This document shows, piece after piece, positions 50,017-58,685 of a stretch of DNA of 64,000 bases. A model generated the notes under the pieces. The model saw only the letters and a program-made list of their open reading frames with translations, was not told where the DNA came from and did not search any database. The DNA comes from Leucobacter coleopterorum (GTDB lineage Bacteria; Actinomycetota; Actinomycetes; Actinomycetales; Microbacteriaceae), in assembly GCF_011382985.1 (NCBI RefSeq), contig NZ_CP049933.1:2542001-2606000 (forward strand). The letters run 5' to 3'. The translations under genes and the position numbers were made by a program. Each line of letters begins with the position of its first letter. The stretch's first letter is position 1.

Positions 50017-50927
50017 ACTTCTTAGAACTGTTTGATCAGGATCTCATCTCTTCAGTGCTCCGCGCGCTGATCCCGATCCTGCTTGCTGCACTCGGCGGCA
50101 TGCTCGCCGAGCGCGTCGGCATCTTCAACATCGGCCTCGAGGGCATGATTCTCGTCGGCGCGTTCTCGGGCGTTGCTGCGTCATTCTTCACGAATAACTG
50201 GCTGGTCGGAACCACCGTCGCGATGATTTGCGGTGCGCTCTTCTCGCTGATTTTGGGATACGGCGCGGTATATCGTAAGGGTGATCCCATCGTGCTCGCG
50301 ATCGCGATGAACATTCTCGCGGTCGGCATGACCAGCTTTTTGATCGTTGCCATGTTTGGTGTGCAAGGGGTGTTCCAGGATCCCGGCATCGATGGCATCC
50401 CGGTGTGGCGCATTCCTGTGCTCGCCGATATTCCGTGGATTGGCGCGCTGTTTGCGCTGACGCCACTCGGTTACCTTGCGCTGCTCCTGGTGCCCGTACT
50501 GTGGGTTGTGCTGTTCCGCACACCACTCGGCATGCGTCTGCGCGGTGTTGGCGAACGTCCACTCGCGGCTGCGACGATGGGTGTCAACCCGCAGCACTAC
50601 CAGCTCGGAGCCGTAATCGCTTCGGGAGCCCTCGCGGGCTTGGGTGGGGCGCAGCTCGCGCTCGGCAACGTGGTGCAGTTCACTGAAAACATGTCCGCTG
50701 GACGCGGCTGGATCGCGGTTGTTGCCGTCATGCTCGCGCGTGCTCACCCGGTTGGGGTGCTCGGTGCGGCGCTGCTCTTCGGGTTTATCGACGCGATTGG
50801 GTTCCGCCTGCAGTCGTTCGGTCTCCCGCAGCAGCTCACTGACGCGGGTCCCTACGTGGTGACGCTGCTTGTGCTCATCGTGCTGAGTTCACGACTGCGT
50901 AAGACTCGCGATGCGGTGCTCACGTGA
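50013..50927 (+). CDS. Nucleoside-type ABC transporter permease 2
   Basis: 304 residues, about eight helices. LLAALGGMLAERVGIFNIGLEGMILVGAF is the BPD_transp_2 signature of BMP-type importers, and GARAH-like VMLARAHPVGVLGAALLFGFIDAI is also typical. ATGA overlap with permease 1 and GTGA overlap with the cupin gene give tight translational coupling. Confidence 0.93.
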   Translation: MNFLELFDQDLISSVLRALIPILLAALGGMLAERVGIFNIGLEGMILVGAFSGVAASFFTNNWLVGTTVAMICGALFSLILGYGAVYRKGDPIVLAIAMNILAVGMTSFLIVAMFGVQGVFQDPGIDGIPVWRIPVLADIPWIGALFALTPLGYLALLLVPVLWVVLFRTPLGMRLRGVGERPLAAATMGVNPQHYQLGAVIASGALAGLGGAQLALGNVVQFTENMSAGRGWIAVVAVMLARAHPVGVLGAALLFGFIDAIGFRLQSFGLPQQLTDAGPYVVTLLVLIVLSSRLRKTRDAVLT

Positions 50928-51385
50928 TCAGCCTTCCAGCAGAGGCCGCCCGCTGGGTCGAGCACCTCGGTCTTGAACCACTCGAGCACGAGGGTGGACT
51001 CTTCCGCCAGATGCACCTCGACGAGTACTCAAGCGCAATCTATTATTTGCTCGCCGCACCCGACTTTTCAGCACTGCACTCACTCAATTCGACCGAGGTG
51101 TACCACTGGTATGCGGGATCACCGCTCGAATTGTTGCTGCTGCACCCGGATGGTCGCTCCGAGGTAAAGGTACTTGGACCCGATCTCGATGTCGGCCAGT
51201 TGCCACAGTTGGTGGTGCCGCCAGACGTGATGCAGGGATCCTCACCCCAGTCTGGCTGGACCCTGATCGGAACGACCATGTCGCCTCCCTTCCAGTGGGA
51301 CGGATTCAAACTCGGCGAACGAGACGCCCTCCAGTCGCGGTTCCCAGAGCAGAGGGATCGCATCTTTACACTCACGAGGGCCTAA
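50924..51385 (+). CDS. Cupin DUF985 family protein
   Basis: 153 residues with the DUF985/cupin_5 pattern: GLEPLEHEGGLFRQMHLDEYSSAIYYLL, TEVYHWYAGSPLELLLLHPDG and QGSSPQSGWTLIGTTMSPPFQWDGFKLG. This is a small double-stranded beta-helix protein, probably a sugar- or nucleotide-derivative-binding or isomerase-like enzyme of unknown substrate. GTG start overlaps the permease stop, so it belongs to the transporter operon and may process the imported substrate. Confidence 0.9.
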   Translation: MISLPAEAARWVEHLGLEPLEHEGGLFRQMHLDEYSSAIYYLLAAPDFSALHSLNSTEVYHWYAGSPLELLLLHPDGRSEVKVLGPDLDVGQLPQLVVPPDVMQGSSPQSGWTLIGTTMSPPFQWDGFKLGERDALQSRFPEQRDRIFTLTRA

Positions 51386-51431
51386 ACGTAACCCCTCACA
51401 AGTAAAAAATCTAAGGGTTAAGGTATTCATC

Positions 51432-51991
51432 ATGACCGACGCAAGAATTGTCAGAACCCGAGCAGCACTGCACTCGTCTATCACTGATCTCGCTGCCCAC
51501 AAGCCAGTCCCGACCATCACCGTTTCAGAACTCGCAATCCGCGCGGGCATCAATCGCGTGACATTTTACAAGCACTATGCCTCCCCGCCGAGGCTCTGAT
51601 TGCTGCTCTCGGAAATGAACTCGACACAGCACGCGAGCACTTTGTTTCGGATACTTCGGATTCTTTTACCACCACCGTCAGCTTGGTGCTCGATCATGTT
51701 GACCGCCACCGCGCTCTTTATCAGCTAGCCATCAATACACCAGAAGACGGTGTTGTACCCAACCTGCTCGCAGACCACTTCACCGAGTCACTGCAGCAGT
51801 ACCTGGCGGGGCACCCAGAACTGACGCCACCCAAACCTGAGGTTGATCCGACGATTGCGGTCCGTTTCTTTGCGCATGGACTCGTCGGCGCGATCAAGGC
51901 TTGGGTGCAGAATGGTGACACCGACCGCTCTGCCTTCATTGCAACGATTCGGACATTCTCGCCTAAGTGGATGTTCCCGACGGGCGACTAG
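51432..51991 (+). CDS. TetR family transcriptional regulator (frameshifted)
   Basis: About 186 residues after one repair at 51582-51585 (HYASP continues AEALIAALGNELD). The helix-turn-helix reads TITVSELAIRAGINRVTFYKHYA, close to the TetR subgroup whose recognition helix is followed by FYxHF. The C-terminal domain has FFAHGLVGAIKAWV, typical of TetR_C regulators such as DhaS-like proteins. ATG 51432 follows AAGG. It may regulate the upstream transporter operon or the convergent CPBP operon. TAACCC/GGGTTA arms at 51389-51394 and 51415-51420 in the gap before it are a weak operator candidate. Confidence 0.85.
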
Positions 51992-52003
51992 TTCGTAACC
52001 TTG

Positions 52004-52754
52004 CTACTGGGTCGCGGTGTTATACCTCGGAGTGAGGGCTGGTTCCTTGCGGAACTGGCCCGTCAAGATCAGCACAAACACAATAAACGTAATGGCGATC
52101 CAACCAGCGCCCCGAGCGGACTCGCAAGCGCGGGATCAAGTGGCTCACCCGCTGCGGCGAGTAACATAAAAAGTCCCGCTGAGGCGTTCAGCGCCCCGTG
52201 CGCAAACACGGCGGGCCAGACCGATCCCGTGCGCAGCCGCGACCAGCCGAGCAGCACACCCCACGCTATACAACCGGCAGTCATGAGTGCTACACCGCGC
52301 AAGTCCGTCAGATTGAAGTTGTAGCCGAGCAGGATCAATGGAGAGTGCCACAGCCCCCAGATCGCTCCCGAGAGGATCAGCGATGGCCACACGCCAAGCG
52401 GTCGCAGTGCGGGCAAAAGCCAGCCACGCCACCCAATTTCTTCGCCGGCCGGAGCGGCCAGATCCCAAGGAACTGCAACCGCGTCCCCTCTAACGGAACA
52501 CGCATCACAAACGTGGCGGCGAGCGCGGCGACGGTCGGCGTGAACATCATCGCTGAGGCGAGCAACGAGAGCATGAGCGGAAAAGCCGGGCTGTCGGTGC
52601 CCATGATCCAGAGCGGGGTTGCGACCAGCCAAGCTAGGCCAAACGACACAACCACAAACACTGTAACCGCGCCCCAGGGTACCCGCTGCAGCCGGTCGGG
52701 GCGATCTTGAACGATGCCGGGCACACGTTCCACAAAAGGTGTCTCATGAGTCAT
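52004..52754 (-). pseudogene. CPBP (Abi) intramembrane protease, internally shortened and frameshifted
   Basis: CAAX-protease/bacteriocin-processing (CPBP) family membrane protein. Two N-terminal helices (WGAVTVFVVVSFGLAWLVATPLW and MMFTPTVAALAATFVM) are followed almost at once by the catalytic motif GEEIGWRGWLLPALRPLG (EExxxR), with WGLWHSPLILLGYN and FAHGALNASAGL (catalytic histidines) downstream. Family members usually have about 60-80 more residues, with two helices, between FLGIWPLRPA and GEE. Here these run together with a frame change near 52450, around a short shared GGCGAAG. A further base is missing at 52110-52113; repair gives ITFIVFVLILTGQF and a TAG at 52004. It may be truly broken or an assembly collapse. 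Confidence 0.65.
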
Positions 52755-53686
52755 GATTCTTTACCTTTCTCCGGCAGCTTCGCTGCTGCCTTGGCGGCGG
52801 CCGCGAGCAGCGCGGCCCCGGTTGTCGCATCGTCAACCGCAGCGACACGGTCAATGTCTGCAGCTGGCACACGAATCGTTGGCCATCCCACAATAGAGCG
52901 CGCCTCGAGCCCCGTCTCGTCAATGCGCACGCGGAACCAGCAGGTCGTGGCAAACGCCGTGGCGAGCACCAGCAGCAGCAGCGTCATAAGCCACCACACC
53001 GGAGTACCAATGGCGTACAGCAGCACTAGACTTGCGGCAACAATCGTGAGGGTGCCCGCTATCGCCCAAACGAATGCGTTGGAGGGGCGGACCTCTCCAA
53101 ACCAGAATCCGCGCTCAGATGTTTCGAGAGGCAGCGGTTCGCTATCGTCCTTGATCGGTCGTTCGATACGAACTCGGGGCTGAAAGAAAAAGGCGGCGAG
53201 GCCCACGGCAACGGCAACACCGGCACCAATCGGGAGACCCCATGGTGCGGGGGCCACATCTCGTGCGTCAACCGCGTCGAGTTGCGGTACCAGCATCAGC
53301 AGGATTCCAAGCTGCACCAGAACCACAGCACCCAGCATGATAGAGGGGACCGCTTTATTCGCAGCACCCCAGACCGGAGCCCCGGGCTTCTGCAGGCCCT
53401 GTACACCTTGCAACGCTGAAAGAGCGGTCAGGAATAAGCTGACTGCGCCGATGCCAATGGCGTTGGTCCACGGTGACCCAAAACCGTTCGCCACGCCGTT
53501 AATGTCCCAGTGAATGGCAGTTGGGTCAGGCATACGCGGTATCCAGAGAATCTGCGTCAGAGTCCCGGCTGCCGTGACCACAAGTGGCAACAACAGGCCG
53601 ACCACTCTGGCAGCCCTGCGCGCACGTTCAAGATCTCGGAGTTGATTGTCACTCAGCAGCTCTTTGTCTTCAGTATTGTCGCTCAT
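52751..53686 (-). CDS. DUF1648 family membrane protein (possibly internally shortened)
   Basis: 311 residues. The DUF1648 domain is seen as IHWDINGVANGFGSPW, followed by about six helices, two of them after PIKDDSEPLP, and a C-terminal beta segment RVRIDETGLEARSIVGWPTIRVPAADID. Homologues I know continue with a PH-like domain of about 45 residues before DDATTGAALL; here RVAA joins VDDATTGAALL directly. Function unknown; it is in an operon with a YtrA-like GntR regulator (ATGA overlap) and CPBP gene (ATGA overlap), so it may serve envelope stress or antibiotic response. Confidence 0.85.
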   Translation of the reverse strand: MSDNTEDKELLSDNQLRDLERARRAARVVGLLLPLVVTAAGTLTQILWIPRMPDPTAIHWDINGVANGFGSPWTNAIGIGAVSLFLTALSALQGVQGLQKPGAPVWGAANKAVPSIMLGAVVLVQLGILLMLVPQLDAVDARDVAPAPWGLPIGAGVAVAVGLAAFFFQPRVRIERPIKDDSEPLPLETSERGFWFGEVRPSNAFVWAIAGTLTIVAASLVLLYAIGTPVWWLMTLLLLVLATAFATTCWFRVRIDETGLEARSIVGWPTIRVPAADIDRVAAVDDATTGAALLAAAAKAAAKLPEKGKES

Positions 53687-54087
53687 GCTGAGGTTCCTCC
53701 TCTTATCTCTTCACTTTGCTGCGTGCTTGAATGCCCTGATGTTTCAGACCCGGCAATAAGCGCGGCGAGTGCGTCTCGCGAGACCCCGAGTGCTTCGGCG
53801 TGTGCTACCAGGGCTTCTGCTTCGGCGCGCAACTCCGCGATTGCGGTGGCAGCTTGCGTAACTACGGCCCCACGGCGCCTCTTCAGGTCAATAAGCCCTT
53901 CGTGGCGCAGCAGCTGATACGCACGCAGCACGGTGTGCACATTGATGCCGAGACCAACAGCCACTTCCCTCGCGGGCGGAAGTACGGATCCGGGACCAAC
54001 CCGACCCGCTGAGATGTCGGTGCGCACCGAGTCTGCAATCTGGGCGTAGATAGCCCGTTTACTCGTTTCGTCCACCCGGATGAGCAC
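53683..54087 (-). CDS. YtrA-like GntR family transcriptional regulator
   Basis: 134 residues. The winged helix reads AIYAQIADSVRTDISAGRVGPGSVLPPAREVAVGLGINVHTVLRAYQLLRHEGLIDLKRRRGAVV, and a short C-terminal helix follows, as in the YtrA subfamily. These repressors usually control their own operons of transporters or membrane proteins, and respond to cell-wall antibiotics in Bacillus. First gene of the DUF1648-CPBP operon. A candidate inverted repeat lies upstream. Confidence 0.92.
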   Translation of the reverse strand: MLIRVDETSKRAIYAQIADSVRTDISAGRVGPGSVLPPAREVAVGLGINVHTVLRAYQLLRHEGLIDLKRRRGAVVTQAATAIAELRAEAEALVAHAEALGVSRDALAALIAGSETSGHSSTQQSEEIRGGTSA

Positions 54088-54106
54088 TCGACTTCACCTC
54101 ACTTCT

Positions 54107-54137
54107 CCAATAACTCTACATCAAATAGAATTATTAG
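54107..54137. promoter_or_regulatory. Imperfect inverted repeat, candidate GntR operator
   Basis: CCAATAACTCTA (54107-54118) and TAGAATTATTAG (54126-54137) match in 10 of 12 paired positions with a 7-base spacer. It is AT-rich in a GC-rich genome and sits 20-50 bp upstream of gntR, as for self-regulated YtrA-type repressors. The rest of the gap (54138-54262) shows no gene. Confidence 0.65.
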
Positions 54138-54262
54138 AACAGGAGATGGACCGTCCGCCGCCGAGTGCACCGCTAACCCACGAGTGCTCTAGATAATTAC
54201 GCGGTGTTTTGTGACACTCCCAGTTAAGCTGGTCACTCGCCACCGCGACCCCTCCCTCGAAA

Positions 54263-55426
54263 CTAGAACGCCGAGATCCCGGTCAGCTCACGGCCGATCA
54301 CCAGCTGATGCACCTCGTCGGTGCCCTCATAAGTACGCACCGACTCCAGGTTCGCCATGTGGCGCATCACCGGGAAGTCGCTCGTGATCCCGTCTCCACC
54401 AAGAATCGACCGCGCCCGCGATGCTATCTTGATCGCCTCACGCACATTGTTGAGCTTGCCGACGGAGATCTGCCCGAACGAGAGGTTACCCGAGTCCTTG
54501 AGCCGTCCGAGGTGCAGCGCAAGCAGCAGACCCTTTTCGTACTCAAGGAACATGTCGGCAAGCTGCGCCTGAATAATCTGCTTGCCACCGATGGGGCTAC
54601 CAAACACCTCGCGCGTTTGTGAACGCTCGATCGCGAACTCAAGGCAGGATCGTGCCGCCCCCATCACACCCCAGGCGATGCCGTAGCGGGCCTCGTTCAG
54701 GCATTCGAACGGCGCCGAGAGTCCCTTTGCTTTCGGCAGCATTGCGTTGAGTGGAAGCCTGACGTCAACGAACTCCAGGTCGGCCTGCAGCGACGCGCGC
54801 ATCGACAGTTTGTTCTTGATGGCCGAGGCGGTGAAACCTGGGGTATCGGTCGGCATGATAAAGCCGCGCACCACCCCTTCCTCGTCCTTCGCCCAGACCA
54901 CACCAAGGGCAGCAATGGTACCGAGGCCGATCCAGCGCTTCGCCCCGTTGAGTACCCACTCGTCACCCTCACGGCGCGCAGTGGTAAGCATGGTGTTGGG
55001 GTCGGATCCTCCCTGCGGTTCTGTGAGCCCGAAGAAGCCGATCGTCTCACCCCGGCCCATGGCCGGTAGCCACCGCTGCTTCTGCTCTTCGGAACCAAAC
55101 TTGTGGATCGCACCCATCGTGAGCGAACCCTGCACCGACAGCGCGGTACGAAACCCCGAGTCAACGGCCTCGAACTCCATTGCCACGAGGCCGTATGCGA
55201 CCGAAGACGCGTTCGGTAGCCCGTAACCGTCCATGTACATACCGAAGGCACCAAACGCGCCAACCTCTGGCAGCAGTTCGCTCGGCGAGCGGTTTGCTTC
55301 GAAAGCCTGATCGATGATCGGACTCAAGCGGGCCTGCGCAAACTCGCGCGCCTTCAACTGCCAGTCGCGCTCTTCTTCTGTGACGTAGTCGGTGACGTCA
55401 AAAAGGCGGTCGATAGAGGTGGGCAT
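54263..55426 (-). CDS. gcdH: Glutaryl-CoA dehydrogenase-type acyl-CoA dehydrogenase
   Basis: 387 residues. FAD/substrate motifs include GFFGLTEPQGGSDPNTMLTTA, WIGLGTIAALGVVWAKDEEG and the C-terminal ILGGDGITSDFPVMRHMANLESVRTYEGTDEVHQLVIGRELTG, with the catalytic Glu in the TYEGTDEVHQL motif shared by glutaryl-CoA dehydrogenases. It would oxidatively decarboxylate glutaryl-CoA to crotonyl-CoA. 58 bp downstream of the CaiB-type gene, so probably cotranscribed. Confident for the family; the substrate is inferred from partner and motifs. Confidence 0.85.
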   Translation of the reverse strand: MPTSIDRLFDVTDYVTEEERDWQLKAREFAQARLSPIIDQAFEANRSPSELLPEVGAFGAFGMYMDGYGLPNASSVAYGLVAMEFEAVDSGFRTALSVQGSLTMGAIHKFGSEEQKQRWLPAMGRGETIGFFGLTEPQGGSDPNTMLTTARREGDEWVLNGAKRWIGLGTIAALGVVWAKDEEGVVRGFIMPTDTPGFTASAIKNKLSMRASLQADLEFVDVRLPLNAMLPKAKGLSAPFECLNEARYGIAWGVMGAARSCLEFAIERSQTREVFGSPIGGKQIIQAQLADMFLEYEKGLLLALHLGRLKDSGNLSFGQISVGKLNNVREAIKIASRARSILGGDGITSDFPVMRHMANLESVRTYEGTDEVHQLVIGRELTGISAF

Positions 55427-55484
55427 GGTGCTCCCTGGGTTAGATTCTGCGGCTCGCTGGCGCTTGCGCAGAGGGCAATAAGGA

Positions 55485-56684
55485 TCAGCTAGCGCGACAA
55501 CCAGGTGGCATCCTGGTGCTCCCCACGTTGGGAGGCGGCGCTTGATAGTGCGGCGGCGTCAGCGAGAAATCAATCGGGGTCGCGATGGAGCGCAGCGTCT
55601 TCGCCGAACCATCGGGCGCGACAGCCGGGGTCTCCGCGACAACACCGAGCCCGAGCGACTCGGCGAGCTCGATTGCCTGCCCAATCGAGTTGACCCGGCC
55701 GGCGGGAATGTTCGCCGCGGTAAACGCGGTGATCCATTCTTCTGCCGTGCGGGAGCGCAGCGGCACCTCGAGTGCCGCCCGCAGTGCAACGCGGTTTGCG
55801 ACACGCTCCGGGTTGGTGACGAACCGCGGATCCTGAGCCAACTCGGGTACACCGAGCACCTCGCACAGCCGCGCAAACTGCCCGTCGGTTCCCACCGCGA
55901 GTGCGATCGGCTGGTCTGAAGCATCGAGCGTCTCGTAGGGCGAGATCGAGGGGTGCGCGTTACCCATGCGCGTCGGCGACACCCCGGTTTCGAGCGTCGA
56001 CGAGGCCTGATTCGCGAGCGCTGAGAGCAGCGAGGTGAGCAGCGTAACCTTGACGTGCTGGCCCTGCCCGAACGTCGGCAACTCAGGGGTATCGCGAGCG
56101 CGCAGCGCGGCCTGAATGCCAATGACCGAGTTCAGTCCGGTCAGAATATCAACCAGAGCGACTCCAACCTTTGTCGGCTCACCACCCTGCTGACCGGTGA
56201 TGCTCATGAGTCCGCCAACCGCCTGCACCAACAGGTCGTAGCCGGGCAGGTCTTTGCCCGCGGCGTCGCCGAAGCCCGAGATCGAACAATACACAACACC
56301 GGGATTCTGCACGGCGAGTGCCTCGTAACCGAGACCAAACTTCTCCATTGTTCCCGGTTTGAAGTTCTCGATGACCACGTCGGCAGTGCGGGCGATTTCG
56401 GCGGCGCGGGCAAGGCCCTGGGAATCCCGCAGATCGCAGACGACCGAGCGCTTGCCGCGGTTGACCCCCGCGAAATAGGTGCTCTGCCCGACAGCGTTGA
56501 CGGGAGGGCTCCACTGCCGGGTGCCGTCACCCTCGGGGCTCTCGATTTTGATGACGTCTGCCCCAAGATCGGCAAGAATCATCGTGGCGTGTGGCCCGGC
56601 GAGCACTCGCGAGAAGTCTGCGACCCGGATGCCGCTCATTGCTCCAACCGGCAGTGCGTGCTGTGTATTTGCGTCCGTGCCCAC
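55485..56684 (-). CDS. CaiB/BaiF family CoA transferase (class III)
   Basis: 399 residues. The N-terminal domain has GIRVADFSRVLAGPHATMILADLGADVIKIESPEGDGTR; the middle has the conserved aspartate in KVGVALVDILTGLNSVIGIQAAL, the nucleophile forming an acyl anhydride; and the C-terminus is QAPPPNVGSTR. Together with gcdH it resembles the SUGCT-GCDH pair, where a CoA transferase activates glutarate. Start ATG 56684; MSGIRVADF at 56639 is also possible. Divergent from pucR. Confidence 0.9.
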   Translation of the reverse strand: MGTDANTQHALPVGAMSGIRVADFSRVLAGPHATMILADLGADVIKIESPEGDGTRQWSPPVNAVGQSTYFAGVNRGKRSVVCDLRDSQGLARAAEIARTADVVIENFKPGTMEKFGLGYEALAVQNPGVVYCSISGFGDAAGKDLPGYDLLVQAVGGLMSITGQQGGEPTKVGVALVDILTGLNSVIGIQAALRARDTPELPTFGQGQHVKVTLLTSLLSALANQASSTLETGVSPTRMGNAHPSISPYETLDASDQPIALAVGTDGQFARLCEVLGVPELAQDPRFVTNPERVANRVALRAALEVPLRSRTAEEWITAFTAANIPAGRVNSIGQAIELAESLGLGVVAETPAVAPDGSAKTLRSIATPIDFSLTPPHYQAPPPNVGSTRMPPGCRAS

Positions 56685-56791
56685 GGGGATCCCTTCAACT
56701 CGTTTGCTTCCGCCAGTCTACGGACCCCCGCCAACATCCCGCCGCCCACCTTGCATGGAGCTAGGCGTGGGGGCTGTGCAAGAATTGCCTC

Positions 56792-58294
56792 ATGGTTGCC
56801 CTCTCCCAGCTGCTGGCTCTGCCCGATCTTGGGCTGCGTCTCCTGCAAGCGGGGCCGGGGATCCCGAGCTCAGCTGGGTCTCAACAACAGAACTGCTCGA
56901 CCTCAGCGAATACCTTGAGGGCGGCGAGATCATTCTGACAACCGGGCTCACCCTGGGCGCAGAGGATCCTCGCTGGCGCGATTTTGTTGCCATACTGAGC
57001 AGGGCCCGAGTCGCGGGAATCGGGTTCGGGATCGGTGTCAACCACGAGCGCATTCCGGCGCCACTCATTCGCGCAGCAAGCGTGTATCGGGTTGCTCTTT
57101 TTGAGGTGCCACTGCCGGTGCCGTTTATTGCCGTGAGTAAAGCCATCGCCGAGCTGATGCGTGCCGATGAACTGCGCGCGGCCAGGGGCGCTCTGCGAGC
57201 CCAGCAACGTCTGCTCGACCGTTCACGAGGCGATCAAGATCCAGCCGAGGTGCTATCGAACATCGCGCAGGTGACGGGACGACAGCTCGCGCTGCTCGGC
57301 TCCGACAACACGGTTCTCGCGAGCACGGGCGGTTTTGCGAGTGTGCGAGACAGTGTGAGCACGGAATACATTTCGCTCGATGCCGAGGGGGCACTGAGAC
57401 TCGCCGTTGTGGGCGACGCCCCGCTCTCGCCCGAGGGCCGCTCAGTGATCGCGGCAGGGTCGATGGTGCTCGGTATGGGACTTCGCGGGGATCGGCTGGA
57501 AGAGACGCGCGAGCGCGAGCGCTGGGAACGGTTTACCGCGGGTCTGCTGAGTGGCGCGGAGCGCCCCCAAAGTTTGGCGATCCTCAACCCAACCCTTCAG
57601 CTGCCGGAGCGAGTGCGTGCCGTTGCCGTGCAGGGAACCGCCGAAGATATCTCCGCCTGGCGACATCGCCCCCGCAGCGGTCTCGACCGGCTGATTGCGG
57701 CCTCGCAGGATCCGCCGCGCGCGCCCGGAATCGCTCTCGCCTGGCAGTTGTGCACCGATTCCGACTCCGCCGTGGAGGTGGCCCTCAAGGTCGCGGCCAC
57801 CCACCACCTCGACGTGGTCGTTGGTCGCTCCGCGCCGGTCTCCAGCGCGGCATTGAGTTACCGCTCCGCCAGCACCCGCCTGCGTTCATTGTCGCTCACG
57901 GCCCCCTATACACCGCACCCCGCATCCCCGTGGTGATCTGGGCGGATCGCAATACACCCCTGTTGGACGCGCTTCTCAGCCTGGCAGACGCCGAAGGGGC
58001 ACCGACGGCTCCCGGTCTAGAGCGCTGGGAGCGCACGTCCTCGGTCCGCTCTCGCTCGGTAGCGACGAACTGCCGGAGCCTGAGCGAACGATGCTGCGCG
58101 ATACCATGGCGGCCGTGTTTCACGCGGACGGCCAGCGCGGTCCCGCCGCTGCTACGCTCGGCATTCACCGCAACACGCTGCGGGACCGCTTGACCCGCAT
58201 CGAGCGCCTCACGGAGCGGTCGCTGGCAGACGCCGACGACCGCGCCGAACTGTGGTTTGCGCTGCGACTCGAAGAGATTGCGGGCGACTCCTAA
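56792..58294 (+). CDS. PucR-family transcriptional regulator (frameshifted three times)
   Basis: About 501 residues after repairs at 56851-56854, 57902-57906 and 58027-58029. MVALSQLLALPDLGLRLLQAG starts the PucR N-terminal domain (TELLDLSEYLEGGEIILTTGL, RIPAPLIRAASVYRVALFEVP). A GGDEF-like CdaR region follows (about 190-380), and the C-terminus is the helix-turn-helix HRNTLRDRLTRIERLTERSL. PucR proteins sense purine or other catabolites and activate adjacent genes. Divergent from the CoA transferase/dehydrogenase pair, so it probably controls them. Confidence 0.88.
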
Positions 58295-58479
58295 GCGAGC
58301 TCGGGCGCAGCGGGCTCGCCCGGTTTGCCCTCTGAGTGCGGCTCGTGAAGCGCGTGCAGCGCACCGTTCACATCACCGTGTAAAAAGTCGTTGACAAGCT
58401 CGTCGAGGGCGACCGATTCCCCAGTCCCCTGCGGAACCTCAACTCGAATTCCGGTATCTTTTGCACGTTTCCTGTCCAT
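58291..58479 (-). CDS. Small hypothetical protein (62 aa)
   Basis: MDRKRAKDTGIRVEVPQGTG opens a protein with an alternating amphipathic stretch (VALDELVNDFLHGDVNGAL) and an acidic tail. Codon composition is similar to real genes nearby, and the frame ends exactly four bases into the convergent pucR stop. The 206-bp region between it and the peptide-binding protein gene contains their promoters. I recognise no family. Confidence 0.4.
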   Translation of the reverse strand: MDRKRAKDTGIRVEVPQGTGESVALDELVNDFLHGDVNGALHALHEPHSEGKPGEPAAPELA

Positions 58480-58685
58480 GCTTCACAATAACCCCGTTCG
58501 GCAAATTTGCGCATCACATTTTGTTCCCAAATTGGGAGCACTCTCAGCAAAGCCGCTACGGGCCCCGGTTGCAGAATCGTTACGTTCAGTGTCGAAAGTT
58601 TTCACCGTAGAAACTCCCTCTGTAATACGCTGAACCAACTGAGCCGGTCAAGAGTCCGCCACACTTCACGAAGGAGCGAAGTACC

